NCBI GenBank assembly: GCA_016716065.1
Contig: JADJXA010000004.1
Location: forward strand, 186,001-250,000
Origin: Candidatus Leptovillus gracilis
Lineage (GTDB): Bacteria > Chloroflexota > Anaerolineae > Promineifilales > Promineifilaceae
Direction of reading: 5' to 3'
Length of the DNA: 64,000 nt
Made by a program: the position numbers and the translations under genes. Below are positions 16,966 through 24,897 of this stretch, piece after piece (the first letter of the stretch is position 1; every line of letters begins with the position of its first letter). The notes below the pieces were generated by a model, which saw nothing but the letters and a program-made list of their open reading frames with translations, did not search any database and was not told the DNA's origin.

Positions 16966-18294
16966 CTATATCACTGGAGAGTGCACCATACTGGAAATGA
17001 CATCGTTTAGACACTCTACAATAACCAACCCATTGCCATTTAAGTGCTTATCTACTGCCCGACAATAGGCTGTAAAATATTCAATTTGCCAGTCGCTGGA
17101 AATACCATAATTACGAACAAGTTGATGAGTCCAATTTATTTCTGTATTGATAGACTTAATCTCACCCAAACTCAGAGCCGCAATAATCGCTCCAGAAAGG
17201 CGCATGTTTGTATCCGAAACATACGCATAGGGAATACCATGCGTCGAAATCTCTTGCCACGCATCCATCTCAATCAAAGGGTAGCGATTAACATAATGAG
17301 ACAAAGCGCGTTCGTAAACCTTCGGAGTTGGTTCCGGCGCTGGCATTGGCGGATTAAACGTCATAATTTGGCTGATGGTTTGTACCGCATCTTCAAGGTT
17401 TTCACCCAAAAAATACCCTGGGATGCGCTGACGCAAAGATGGTGCACGATTCAAGATCAGCCCCCCATAAGCGACACGCACCTCTTTTTTGTGAAGAACC
17501 TGAGCAACCTCTAACAGAGAGGCTACCGTGCTTAATTGTTGGGCTGCTAAAACAACCAGGTCTGGTTTAATTAAGTCCACAGTTGCCTCAAGACGAGAAG
17601 TAGGGACATTGGCCCCCAAATAAATCACTCGCCAGCCACGATGCCGCAATAACAGAGAGAGCAAAAGAAGGGGAATCGCATGTTCCTCATGAGGCGGTGC
17701 AGCTATCATAATACGGCCGATTCGGTTGGGGATTGGAGTGGCCGCCAGAAGAGCGTGCAAGCGCTTCATAGCCAAAGCCGAAGCAAAATGCTCCTGCTGC
17801 ACAGAAGCTTTGTTTTCGTACCAAAGGTCCCCAATCTGCGCAATACCCTTTTGCAGAATTTCCAGGCAAACCATTTTTACAGGGTACATCGCAAAAGCCT
17901 GTGCTAAAACCCTTTCCGCCGCAGTTTCATCAAAATTTAGACAACTGTTAACCCATTCCTGCAGAATGCTATGCAGAGTTCCAGCGTGCTCCGTGTATAC
18001 CGGCCTCTCTTCGATCTGATAGCTAACCACGATTAACGGGTCTTCCCCTTTGCTCACTAAACTTAACCAAAGCTCTGCTGCTCGACTAATTGTTAACCCT
18101 TCTTCTTGCCGAGCCATGAGCCATTTAACCACTTCAATATCACGCTGCGAATAAAGGCGATGCCCACCAGAAGTGCGCCCTGGCTGCGGTAGCCCATAAC
18201 GCCGTTCCCACGCGCGCAAAGTGTGCGGCTTAATGCCCGTCTCTTGAATCACAACTTTAAGATTAAAAGCTGGAGAACTATCTGAAATGTTCAT
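16966..18294 (-). CDS. MerR plus cobalamin-binding regulator, CarH-like photoreceptor candidate
   Basis: Transcription factor of 442 residues in three parts. Residues 12-75 are a MerR-type winged helix (TGIKPHTLRAWERRYGLPQP, then GGHRLYS). Residues 100-310 are the cobalamin helical bundle and B12-binding Rossmann domain. They carry the light-sensor signature W158-x9-E168-H169 (WYENKASVQQEH) and the lower-ligand motif E203-x-H205 (PPHEEHAIP), followed by RGWRVIYLGANVP. These are the motifs of CarH/LitR, which bind adenosylcobalamin and leave DNA when light breaks the Co-C bond. Residues 320-442 form an extra C-terminal domain not found in CarH, which I do not recognise. The gene is divergent from the puf operon across 571 bp, so puf control is the natural prediction. 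The start is the first ATG; no clear ribosome-binding site. Confidence 0.85.
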   Translation of the reverse strand: MNISDSSPAFNLKVVIQETGIKPHTLRAWERRYGLPQPGRTSGGHRLYSQRDIEVVKWLMARQEEGLTISRAAELWLSLVSKGEDPLIVVSYQIEERPVYTEHAGTLHSILQEWVNSCLNFDETAAERVLAQAFAMYPVKMVCLEILQKGIAQIGDLWYENKASVQQEHFASALAMKRLHALLAATPIPNRIGRIMIAAPPHEEHAIPLLLLSLLLRHRGWRVIYLGANVPTSRLEATVDLIKPDLVVLAAQQLSTVASLLEVAQVLHKKEVRVAYGGLILNRAPSLRQRIPGYFLGENLEDAVQTISQIMTFNPPMPAPEPTPKVYERALSHYVNRYPLIEMDAWQEISTHGIPYAYVSDTNMRLSGAIIAALSLGEIKSINTEINWTHQLVRNYGISSDWQIEYFTAYCRAVDKHLNGNGLVIVECLNDVISSMVHSPVI

Positions 18295-18551
18295 GAAAAC
18301 ACTTTGTTATTTTTGCGAAGACCAGATACTTTGAAGGTAACAGAAGTCTTTATAGTTAAAGAAGAGCGTTATAAAACTTGGGGAGAAAGCTACAAACCCC
18401 CTAACTCTTATTTTAACATAATTCTAGCGCAAAAGGGTGGAATAACTATACAATTCCTAAGAAGTTGCTGGCTGAAAGAATCATTTGTATATCCGTCCAA
18501 AGTGTTCCCGCTGTCAAGTTTGCGAAAATTTCTACAATATCTAACAATTTG

Positions 18552-18580
18552 TTGACAAAGGTGCTTTGTAATGTTATATT
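18552..18580 (+). promoter_or_regulatory. puf operon promoter
   Basis: TTGACA (18552-18557), a 17-bp spacer, and TATATT (18575-18580): a near-perfect housekeeping promoter facing pufB. Transcription would start near 18587. A promoter this strong suggests that control is by repression. Confidence 0.75.
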
Positions 18581-18586
18581 TAGTAT

Positions 18587-18607
18587 ACATTAATACAACG
18601 TTAATGT
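18587..18607. promoter_or_regulatory. Candidate operator over the puf transcription start
   Basis: Perfect inverted repeat ACATTAA-N7-TTAATGT lying exactly at +1 to about +21 of the predicted puf promoter. Size and dyad symmetry suit a MerR-type dimer, and the position suits a repressor. The divergent CarH-like protein is the obvious candidate to bind it; this is inference. Confidence 0.55.
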
Positions 18608-18865
18608 TTCGCAAATTTGAAAACGGTCTACAAATAGTAACGGTTTTTGGAATTGTCCTCTGGGGGATAGTTGGCCGTAACACTTAACAAAAGAGTTGCT
18701 TACTCGAAAGTGTTAGCTAGACAACAAAATAGAAGATTAACAGACAAAGTCTTATGCAACATAGTGAACATTGATAATTTGCAAGAGCGATAAATTTGTT
18801 ATTTAGATGTTTTGTTGTTTTATCGTTGTAGTTGTTAAATCTTTTTAAGAAAAGGAGATGCCCTA

Positions 18866-19045
18866 ATGGCCCAAGTATCAAGTAATCAGTCCGCAAACGA
18901 CAAGGTTCCCGAACGTTGGAAGAACTTATTCTCCAATGATGAGTGGTTTGTACACGACATCGTGGTGAAATCTTCCTGGGTGTTTTTGGTCGTTGCCATC
19001 ATCGCCCACATTTTGATTCTTATGTGGAAACCCTGGCTCGGGTAA
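18866..19045 (+). CDS. pufB: Light-harvesting complex beta subunit
   Basis: Single-helix antenna polypeptide of 59 residues that binds bacteriochlorophyll in the ring around the reaction centre. The polar N-terminal half is followed by EWFVHDIVVKSSWVFLVV and a membrane helix. The pigment ligand is His48 in IIAHILILMWKPWLG, with the usual Trp residues after it. His30 lies near the membrane surface. AAGGAG is 9 bp before the ATG. It is the first gene of the puf operon, with pufA 49 bp downstream. It is too short for simple gene finding but unmistakable. Confidence 0.95.
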   Translation: MAQVSSNQSANDKVPERWKNLFSNDEWFVHDIVVKSSWVFLVVAIIAHILILMWKPWLG

Positions 19046-19094
19046 TCAAAAAATTTTAGTTTAGTGCAGTCAATTAAAAATCAGGAGGTTTTTC

Positions 19095-19229
19095 ATGCAA
19101 CCAGAACGTCCAGAACGTCCCTTTGAATTCCGTACCAACGTCTTCCTCTACATTTTGTTGGGATTGGCGGTGGCTCTTCTCATCCACTTCATCGTTTTGA
19201 GTTCTCCGACCTATAACTGGATTGGCTAG
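19095..19229 (+). CDS. pufA: Light-harvesting complex alpha subunit
   Basis: Single-helix antenna polypeptide of 44 residues. The helix VFLYILLGLAVALLIHF carries the bacteriochlorophyll ligand His31, followed by IVLSSPTYNWIG, the typical LxxS...NW end of alpha subunits. The N-terminus QPERPERPFEFRTN is rich in Pro and Arg. AGGAGG lies 5 bp before the start. Together with PufB it forms the antenna ring unit. It is followed by a roughly 460-bp spacer with a large hairpin before pufLM. Confidence 0.95.
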   Translation: MQPERPERPFEFRTNVFLYILLGLAVALLIHFIVLSSPTYNWIG

Positions 19230-19401
19230 AAAACAGCGTGGCGTAATTTTCGTCACCTGCTCTTTGGAATATTTGTCTGGAAGAGTTGTCCGTCCAGAAT
19301 AAATGGGGTGGCTCGGTTAGCAATTTAGCAGTGCAGAAATAAATTTGCACAATCAGCTTGGTCTCCTACGTTACAAAACAATTCAATAAGGTACTTGATG
19401 G

Positions 19402-19473
19402 AGGTCATAAGGTTGCTTCTTCTTTTGGATAGCATAATTTTGCAGAAGAAGGATGTAAGCAACTTTGTGACCT
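19402..19473 (+). other. Intercistronic hairpin between pufA and pufLM
   Basis: AGGTCA-taa-GGTTGCTT-c-TTCTT on the left pairs with AGAAGAA-ggatgt-AAGCAAC-tttg-TGACCT on the right, a 72-nt interrupted hairpin in a 460-bp region with no gene. In purple bacteria a hairpin at the same place protects pufBA mRNA and raises the antenna to reaction-centre ratio. The same role is likely here, by analogy. No T-run follows, so it is not a simple terminator. Confidence 0.65.
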
Positions 19474-19691
19474 TCTGTAAATTTAGCCTTAGAACACAAT
19501 TTTGTTTACGTTAATCGTCTTGGCATCAACACTGAGCAAAGCTACGGAGTCGGACTCCCCAGGTTTGGTTACTCAATTCCATTAAAGGGCGGCTTTGTAG
19601 TCCGGTTACAGTTACGAATATGTAAATGATGGGGCTGATGACTCGATCAAGCCCTTTGTTTTTATCTCATGTATGGAAAGTGAGGCAACCC

Positions 19692-21581
19692 GTGGTAACA
19701 AAAATATTAACCGCATCAGTTGTCGGAGAAGAGCCTGAACTTAAAGAAAACCGACCAGCCATTGAGCGGGCCAGAGAAGGTGAAGTGATTCCTTTTTCTG
19801 AAATTGAAAAAGCCTTCAAAAAACGGGGTGGGACTATCCTGCACTCCATCTTTGGGGCGGACCCGTTTGATTTCTGGTTTGGACGTTTTTACGTAGGCGC
19901 CTTTGGTGTCTTGTCTTTAATAGGTATCTTCTTTGGCGTGACCTTATATCTGTATCAGGCGTGGGTGGTTGAGAGGACCTACAACCTGCTTCGTGCACGA
20001 ATTGATCCGCCACCTATTAGCGCTGGGTTGCGTTTGTTGAGTCCTGACGAACCTGGCTTTTTCTGGCAAATGATTGTTCTGTCGGCAACCATCGCCTTTC
20101 TTGGGTGGTTGCTGCGACAAGTTGATATTTCTCGTAAGCTGGAAATGAGCTATGAAATTCCGATAGCCTATGGCGCGGTGTTCACATCTTGGATCACAAT
20201 TCAGTGGCTGCGTCCAATTGCTATGGGAGCTTGGGGAAATGGATTTGCCCTCGGCATTACCCATCATCTCGATTGGGTCTCCAATATCGGCTATCAATAT
20301 TTCAACTTCTTCTACAACCCCTTCCATGCGATTGGTATATCCCTTCTATTTACATCCACCCTCATTTTAGCCATGCATGGTTCCGCTATCCTTAGCGCTG
20401 CCAACCGGCCAAATGTGCAGGAAGAAAATGTAGATGGTTTCTGGCGTAATCTTCTGGGTTACAGCATCGGGGAAGTGGGTATCCATCGCCTGGGTTTCTG
20501 GGTAGCAATGGCGTCTGTTTTATTCTCCAATCTTTGCATCTTCCTGTCAGGTACGCTTGTTTTGAACTGGGTAGACTTCTGGACGTTCTGGGACAATATT
20601 CCAGTTTGGCAAAAAATGACGGGTATGGGCATGATTGTTGGGGCCGGAATTGGAGCCAGCGTGGTCTACCGTGGCCAAAGAAAGCCCCCGGTGGACATGG
20701 AAGAATATGAATATGGTGGTACTGGCCTGTTCGGTACAGCTCTGAAAAAACCCATTCAGGTTGATTTCATGCGACGCCTCTTTGGGGTTGGCCAGGTAGG
20801 CCCGGTTTACCTGGGTCTTGCTGGCGCTGTTGCTGTTTTTGCCGGATCATTGGCAGCCTTTATTATTTTGGCAGAGTACCTGTATCAGGTGGGCTACAAC
20901 CCCATTCTGTTTGCGCGGGAATTCTTTGTTTTGACCTTAAGTCCTCCGGCAATGAAATATGGTCTGAGTACAGCTCCCTGGCATGAAGGGGGCGCATGGC
21001 TGGCGGCGACTTTCTTGCTAACGGTGTCCATTCTGGCCTGGTGGGCGCGGGTATTTTTCCGGGCACGGAAAGCTGGCCTGGGTACCCATTTGGCCCAAGG
21101 GTTTACGGCCGCTATTTTCTTCTATCTGGTAGCTTACCTGGTACGTCCCTGGTTCATTGGCAATTGGGCGCAGGCTCCCGGTCATGGATTTAAGGCGATT
21201 CTGGACTGGACCAACAACGTCAGCATCTTGTATGGCAACTTCTACTACAACCCATTCCACATGCTCTCAATCTTCTTCCTGCTTGGTTCAACTTTGCTTT
21301 TGGCCATGCACGGAGCCACCATCGTAGCTACCTCTCGCTATGGTTCGCATCGTGAAATCGAAGAGATGGTTGCTGAGGGGTCGGGGACGCAACGGGCGCA
21401 GCTGTTCTGGCGCTGGACGATGGGTTTCAACGTCAATTCAAAGACGATCCATGACTGGTGTTGGTGGTTTGCCGCCCTTACCTTGATTACGGGTGGGATT
21501 GGTTTACTCCTCTCTGGAACTGTCATTCAAGATTGGTTTTTATGGGCACAGAGCATTGGCATTGTTGCCCCCATACCTTAG
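19692..21581 (+). CDS. pufLM: Fused photosynthetic reaction centre L-M protein
   Basis: Type II reaction-centre core with L and M joined in one frame, as in Roseiflexus. Numbered from an upstream in-frame ATG at 19626, residues 75-310 are L and 385-645 are M. L keeps HLDWVSN (His214), the special-pair ligand NPFHAIGIS (His234) and iron ligands AMHG (His251) and HRLG (His287). M keeps NPFHMLSI (His545), AMHG (His562) and TIHDW (His609). Tyr536 (ILYGN) replaces the M-side accessory-pigment His of purple bacteria, which fits the third bacteriopheophytin known in Chloroflexota centres. I chose GTG at 19692 because GTGAGG lies 6 bp upstream; the ATG at 19626 lacks a site. About 60 residues link the halves, and mature proteins may be cleaved there. 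Confidence 0.96.
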   Translation: MVTKILTASVVGEEPELKENRPAIERAREGEVIPFSEIEKAFKKRGGTILHSIFGADPFDFWFGRFYVGAFGVLSLIGIFFGVTLYLYQAWVVERTYNLLRARIDPPPISAGLRLLSPDEPGFFWQMIVLSATIAFLGWLLRQVDISRKLEMSYEIPIAYGAVFTSWITIQWLRPIAMGAWGNGFALGITHHLDWVSNIGYQYFNFFYNPFHAIGISLLFTSTLILAMHGSAILSAANRPNVQEENVDGFWRNLLGYSIGEVGIHRLGFWVAMASVLFSNLCIFLSGTLVLNWVDFWTFWDNIPVWQKMTGMGMIVGAGIGASVVYRGQRKPPVDMEEYEYGGTGLFGTALKKPIQVDFMRRLFGVGQVGPVYLGLAGAVAVFAGSLAAFIILAEYLYQVGYNPILFAREFFVLTLSPPAMKYGLSTAPWHEGGAWLAATFLLTVSILAWWARVFFRARKAGLGTHLAQGFTAAIFFYLVAYLVRPWFIGNWAQAPGHGFKAILDWTNNVSILYGNFYYNPFHMLSIFFLLGSTLLLAMHGATIVATSRYGSHREIEEMVAEGSGTQRAQLFWRWTMGFNVNSKTIHDWCWWFAALTLITGGIGLLLSGTVIQDWFLWAQSIGIVAPIP

Positions 21582-21651
21582 GTAGTCGTCAGGTTGATCA
21601 CTTCATACCGATGATACTATCAATTAACTGCCCAAATAGGAGGAGAAAATA

Positions 21652-22596
21652 ATGACTCCTGGAACCCCAAAAAACCGCCAGCCTAATAAAACCTGGGCTG
21701 CCGTAGCGGTTGCCGCGGTGGTGCTTATTGTGGTGCTGTTTGTGACTCAATCGCTGGCTTATTTTGTAACCCAGACGGTTGTAGAAACGGCCGCTGCTCA
21801 AGAACTACCGCCCAGTGTCTATGTAAACTATTATGCCGATGGTTCGTATATTAGTGGTGAGTCCAATGCCGCTATAGCGGCCTACATTGCTCAATATCCG
21901 GAACCACAAAATGTGAAAGTTTTGACGGGGATGAATACCACCCAAATCTGGACTTTCATGACGTCTTATGTAGCTGGTGGTATGCAGGTTGACTGTACTT
22001 ACTGCCACAACATCAACAATTTTGCCGCCGAAGGCGCGGAAATTGGAGATGATGTTGTGGCTACCCGGAAGGCTACGGCCGTTTTGCATCTGCAGATGGT
22101 GGCGGATCTCAATCAAAATTGGATTACCCAATTAGCTACCATTGCGGATAAACAGCCATCCGGTGCACAGATTATTTGCGCTACCTGCCACAATGGTGAT
22201 CCGTTACCAGTTTCCTGGCCAGACGGTTTGCACGCGCTGCCGGACGATTTCCGCCTGCCGTTGAATAACCTGGACAGCTTGCTGCTGGCTGGCTTAAATA
22301 ATCAGATATCGCTTGATACGGTGCAGTCGAATCAATACGCGATGACCCATATACAGGGCAGCCTGGGTGTTGGTTGTACACATTGCCATAATTCGCGTTA
22401 CTTCCCAAGCTGGGAACAGCCAGCTAAGTATTACGCCTTGACAATGCTGGAAATGAACCAACATATCCTGAATGAATATTCAGAAACCATGAACAATCAG
22501 GAACCTTCTTGTTACTTGTGTCATCAAAATCAGGTGCGTCCACCTGGAGCGGTTACGTCTGCTTCGTCACTCCCCGCAGTTCTTGTTGCTCCATAG
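21652..22596 (+). CDS. pufC: Tetrahaem reaction-centre cytochrome c
   Basis: Electron donor to the photo-oxidised special pair, on the outer face of the membrane. The 314-residue protein has one N-terminal membrane anchor (about residues 14-38) and no lipobox. Four haem motifs are present: CTYCH at 115, CATCH at 176, CTHCH at 242 and CYLCH at 287. Methionine ligands are likely at FMTS, LQMV and LEMN ahead of the motifs. AGGAGG lies 8 bp before the ATG. It lies 70 bp after pufLM in the puf operon and is followed by a 14-bp hairpin. Confidence 0.96.
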   Translation: MTPGTPKNRQPNKTWAAVAVAAVVLIVVLFVTQSLAYFVTQTVVETAAAQELPPSVYVNYYADGSYISGESNAAIAAYIAQYPEPQNVKVLTGMNTTQIWTFMTSYVAGGMQVDCTYCHNINNFAAEGAEIGDDVVATRKATAVLHLQMVADLNQNWITQLATIADKQPSGAQIICATCHNGDPLPVSWPDGLHALPDDFRLPLNNLDSLLLAGLNNQISLDTVQSNQYAMTHIQGSLGVGCTHCHNSRYFPSWEQPAKYYALTMLEMNQHILNEYSETMNNQEPSCYLCHQNQVRPPGAVTSASSLPAVLVAP

Positions 22597-22656
22597 GTGG
22601 TGTCTTTTCTAGCCTGGCTAGAGAACAGCGTATAGCTTTTTGGAATACGGGTGGGG

Positions 22657-22698
22657 ATCAATCCTGGTGAGAGGTTGAGAACTTTCATCAGGATTGAT
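22657..22698 (+). other. Hairpin after pufC
   Basis: ATCAATCCTGGTGA and TCATCAGGATTGAT form a 14-bp stem with one G-T pair and a 14-nt loop. No T-run follows, so it may stabilise the puf message or act as a weak, partial terminator before bchG. Confidence 0.6.
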
Positions 22699-22735
22699 TC
22701 ACTTAATTGACCAGATAGTTGATATGGTTTGATCT

Positions 22736-23656
22736 ATGCACACACCTTCAGTAACTACTTCGGCTGCGCAGCCTCAGTTGGAAAAACCACCACTTTTACG
22801 CCGCTCACTTGTCCTGATGAAGCCGATCACCTGGTTTGGGCCAATGTGGGCATTTCTCTGTGGTGCGATTGGCAGTGGATATTCCATGTGGTCTTTTCCA
22901 GATGTTGGTCGAATTGTGTTGGGAATGCTATTGGCCGGGCCTGTGTTGTGTGGTTTTTCTCAGGTCATTAATGATTACTTTGATCGGGATGTGGACGCGC
23001 TTAACGAGCCTAACCGCCTGATTCCATCTGGTCGCGTGTCTACGCAGCAAATTGTTGTGACGGTTGGCTTGCTTTTGTTGATGGGATTGGCGCTGGGGAT
23101 TTATTTGGGTCAGGCGGTGTCGTTTTGCGTGGCGATTGGCCTGGTCTTAGCGGTTATTTACAGTGCTCCGCCAGCCCGCGCCAAACGCAATGGGTGGATT
23201 GGCAACGCGCTCGTTGCCGTTGCTTATGAAGGTTTAGCCTGGCTGGCTGGGCATCTTGCTTTTGCACCGCTTACGTATTCCGCTGTTTTGATTGCGGCTC
23301 TGTATTCTTTCGGCGCGCACGGAATTATGAGCATTAACGACTATAAGAGTATTGCGGGTGATATGGCGAGTGGCATTCGCTCTATTCCGGTGCAATTGGG
23401 TCCAAAGCGGGCCGCCTGGTTGATTTTGTTGACGATGAACCTGGCGCAATTTGGGGTGATAGCTGCATTTCTTTTCTGGGGGCAGTGGATTATAGCTTTG
23501 ATTATTTTGGCTATATTTTTAGTCCAATTACCTGTTCAACGCAGTTTCATTCAGCAACCTGTTGAGCAGCACCTCAAGTTTAGTGCTATCGGCGTAAGCT
23601 TTTATGTCTGGGGTATGATGGTTGCGGCCATTGGTCTGCGCGGCATTCAGGGGTAG
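22736..23656 (+). CDS. bchG: Bacteriochlorophyll synthase (geranylgeranyl transferase)
   Basis: Attaches the isoprenoid tail to bacteriochlorophyllide a; UbiA-family integral membrane enzyme of 306 residues with about nine helices. The first Asp-rich motif is INDYFDRDVDALNEPNR (near residue 80), with the family-specific IPSGRVS after it. The second is INDYKSIAGDMASG (near residue 200). MKPITWFGPMWAFLCGA at the N-terminus is typical of BchG/ChlG. It lies 140 bp after pufC and is followed by bchP, which reduces the attached chain. Confidence 0.95.
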   Translation: MHTPSVTTSAAQPQLEKPPLLRRSLVLMKPITWFGPMWAFLCGAIGSGYSMWSFPDVGRIVLGMLLAGPVLCGFSQVINDYFDRDVDALNEPNRLIPSGRVSTQQIVVTVGLLLLMGLALGIYLGQAVSFCVAIGLVLAVIYSAPPARAKRNGWIGNALVAVAYEGLAWLAGHLAFAPLTYSAVLIAALYSFGAHGIMSINDYKSIAGDMASGIRSIPVQLGPKRAAWLILLTMNLAQFGVIAAFLFWGQWIIALIILAIFLVQLPVQRSFIQQPVEQHLKFSAIGVSFYVWGMMVAAIGLRGIQG

Positions 23657-23688
23657 CCTCCAGATAAGCAAATAAGCGAGCAAAGTCC

Positions 23689-24897
23689 TTGAAACCAATT
23701 TTAGTTGTGGGCGCATCTGTAGGTGGGGCAACGGCCGCCAATACGTTGGCGACAGCCGGTCTGCCGGTTATTCTGTTGGAGCGTGATTTGACTTGGGTCA
23801 AACCGTGTGGCGGCGCTTTGCCGCCGGTGGCGTTTGATGAATTTGACCTGCCGCAGTCGTTGATTTCGCGCAAAGTACATAAGACGTTGATCCATTCGCC
23901 GTCTGAACGAACGGCCGAAATTGAAGTAGCTGGCCTTAAAGAGAGCGCAAAAGATTATGTGGCTATGGCTTGCCGTGAGGATTTGGACCCTTTTTTGCGG
24001 CAGCGTGCAGTGGATAATGGCGCCCAGTTGATTGAAGGCCAACTGCTCGATTTAACTGTAACGGCCGTTGGCGTCACCGCCACCTATCGTGACAAGATTA
24101 GCCGCACCAAAAAAACATTAGAGGCAGAAGTGGTCATCGGGGCAGATGGCGCCTATTCCACAACCGCCAAGGCGTTGGGCCTGCCACGCTTACCGCGCTG
24201 CATCGCCATTCAGGAACGTATTTATTTGCCTGAAGATAAAATGGCCCGGTGGCAAGACACAGCCGAATTGTACCTGGGCCAGGATGTCAGCCCGGATTTA
24301 TATGCCTGGGTTTTTCCCAAGTCTGATCACGTGGCAGTTGGCTGTGGGGCCGGGCCGGGCAATACGGCTGAAGCCCGCCAACTTTTGGCAAACCTGAAAC
24401 AACGCATCGCCTCTCATCTGGAGGGCGGGGAGGTGTTCCTGGAAGAGGCGCACGCCCTGCCGATACATCCGCGTGAACATCTGGCTTATGAACGGGCTAT
24501 GCTCATTGGCGACGCGGCTGGCCTGGTGGTGGGCACTTCTGGCGAGGGCATCTATTGGGCGATGAAGAGCGGGCAGATGGCGGCAGAGACCTTGATTCGG
24601 GTTCTGCCAGACACTTCGGAATTGGCTCTGCGCCAGTACGAACGTACCTGGTGGAAAGAATACGGCACGATGTATCGTTTTTTGCGGTGGTTGCAGAAAT
24701 GGGGATATGGCAATGAGCGGCAAATGGAAGTCTTTACTGACATGTGTCGCAATCAAGATGTGCAGCAGCTTACGTTTGAGTCTTATATGCACAAGAATAT
24801 GACGCCGGTTCCCTGGCTCTCTCAACTGCGTATGACGGGCGACATTATTTCGGCGCAGATTCGCCACTATCTACCTTTTCGGTCTCTTGCGAACTAA
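23689..24897 (+). CDS. bchP: Geranylgeranyl (bacterio)chlorophyll reductase
   Basis: FAD- and NADPH-dependent reductase that converts the geranylgeranyl tail to phytyl; 402 residues. The FAD motif VVGASVGGATAANTLATAG is at the N-terminus, followed by KPCGGALPP, the conserved cysteine motif. GADGAYSTTAKALG is at about residue 145, and IGDAAGLVVGTSGEGIYWAM near residue 270. The frame begins with TTG. The site is weak (GCGAGC), but the FAD motif starts directly after, so no later start is possible. The stop TAA overlaps the next start by 1 bp, so translation with the puhE-like gene is coupled. Confidence 0.94.
   Translation: MKPILVVGASVGGATAANTLATAGLPVILLERDLTWVKPCGGALPPVAFDEFDLPQSLISRKVHKTLIHSPSERTAEIEVAGLKESAKDYVAMACREDLDPFLRQRAVDNGAQLIEGQLLDLTVTAVGVTATYRDKISRTKKTLEAEVVIGADGAYSTTAKALGLPRLPRCIAIQERIYLPEDKMARWQDTAELYLGQDVSPDLYAWVFPKSDHVAVGCGAGPGNTAEARQLLANLKQRIASHLEGGEVFLEEAHALPIHPREHLAYERAMLIGDAAGLVVGTSGEGIYWAMKSGQMAAETLIRVLPDTSELALRQYERTWWKEYGTMYRFLRWLQKWGYGNERQMEVFTDMCRNQDVQQLTFESYMHKNMTPVPWLSQLRMTGDIISAQIRHYLPFRSLAN

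Larger units (their letters stand above)
18295..18865. promoter_or_regulatory. Divergent regulator-puf control region
   Basis: AT-rich 571-bp gap with no credible reading frame. It holds the puf promoter (18552-18580) and an inverted repeat (18587-18607), and leaves an untranslated leader of about 280 nt before pufB. The leader contains several short self-complementary stretches. The promoter of the regulator gene on the other strand could not be placed. Confidence 0.6.

Noticed and set aside
18866..19229. Possible additional antenna or PufX-like gene between pufA and pufLM
   Set aside because: The spacer 19230-19691 was read in all frames; only short frames without a membrane helix or ribosome-binding site were found.
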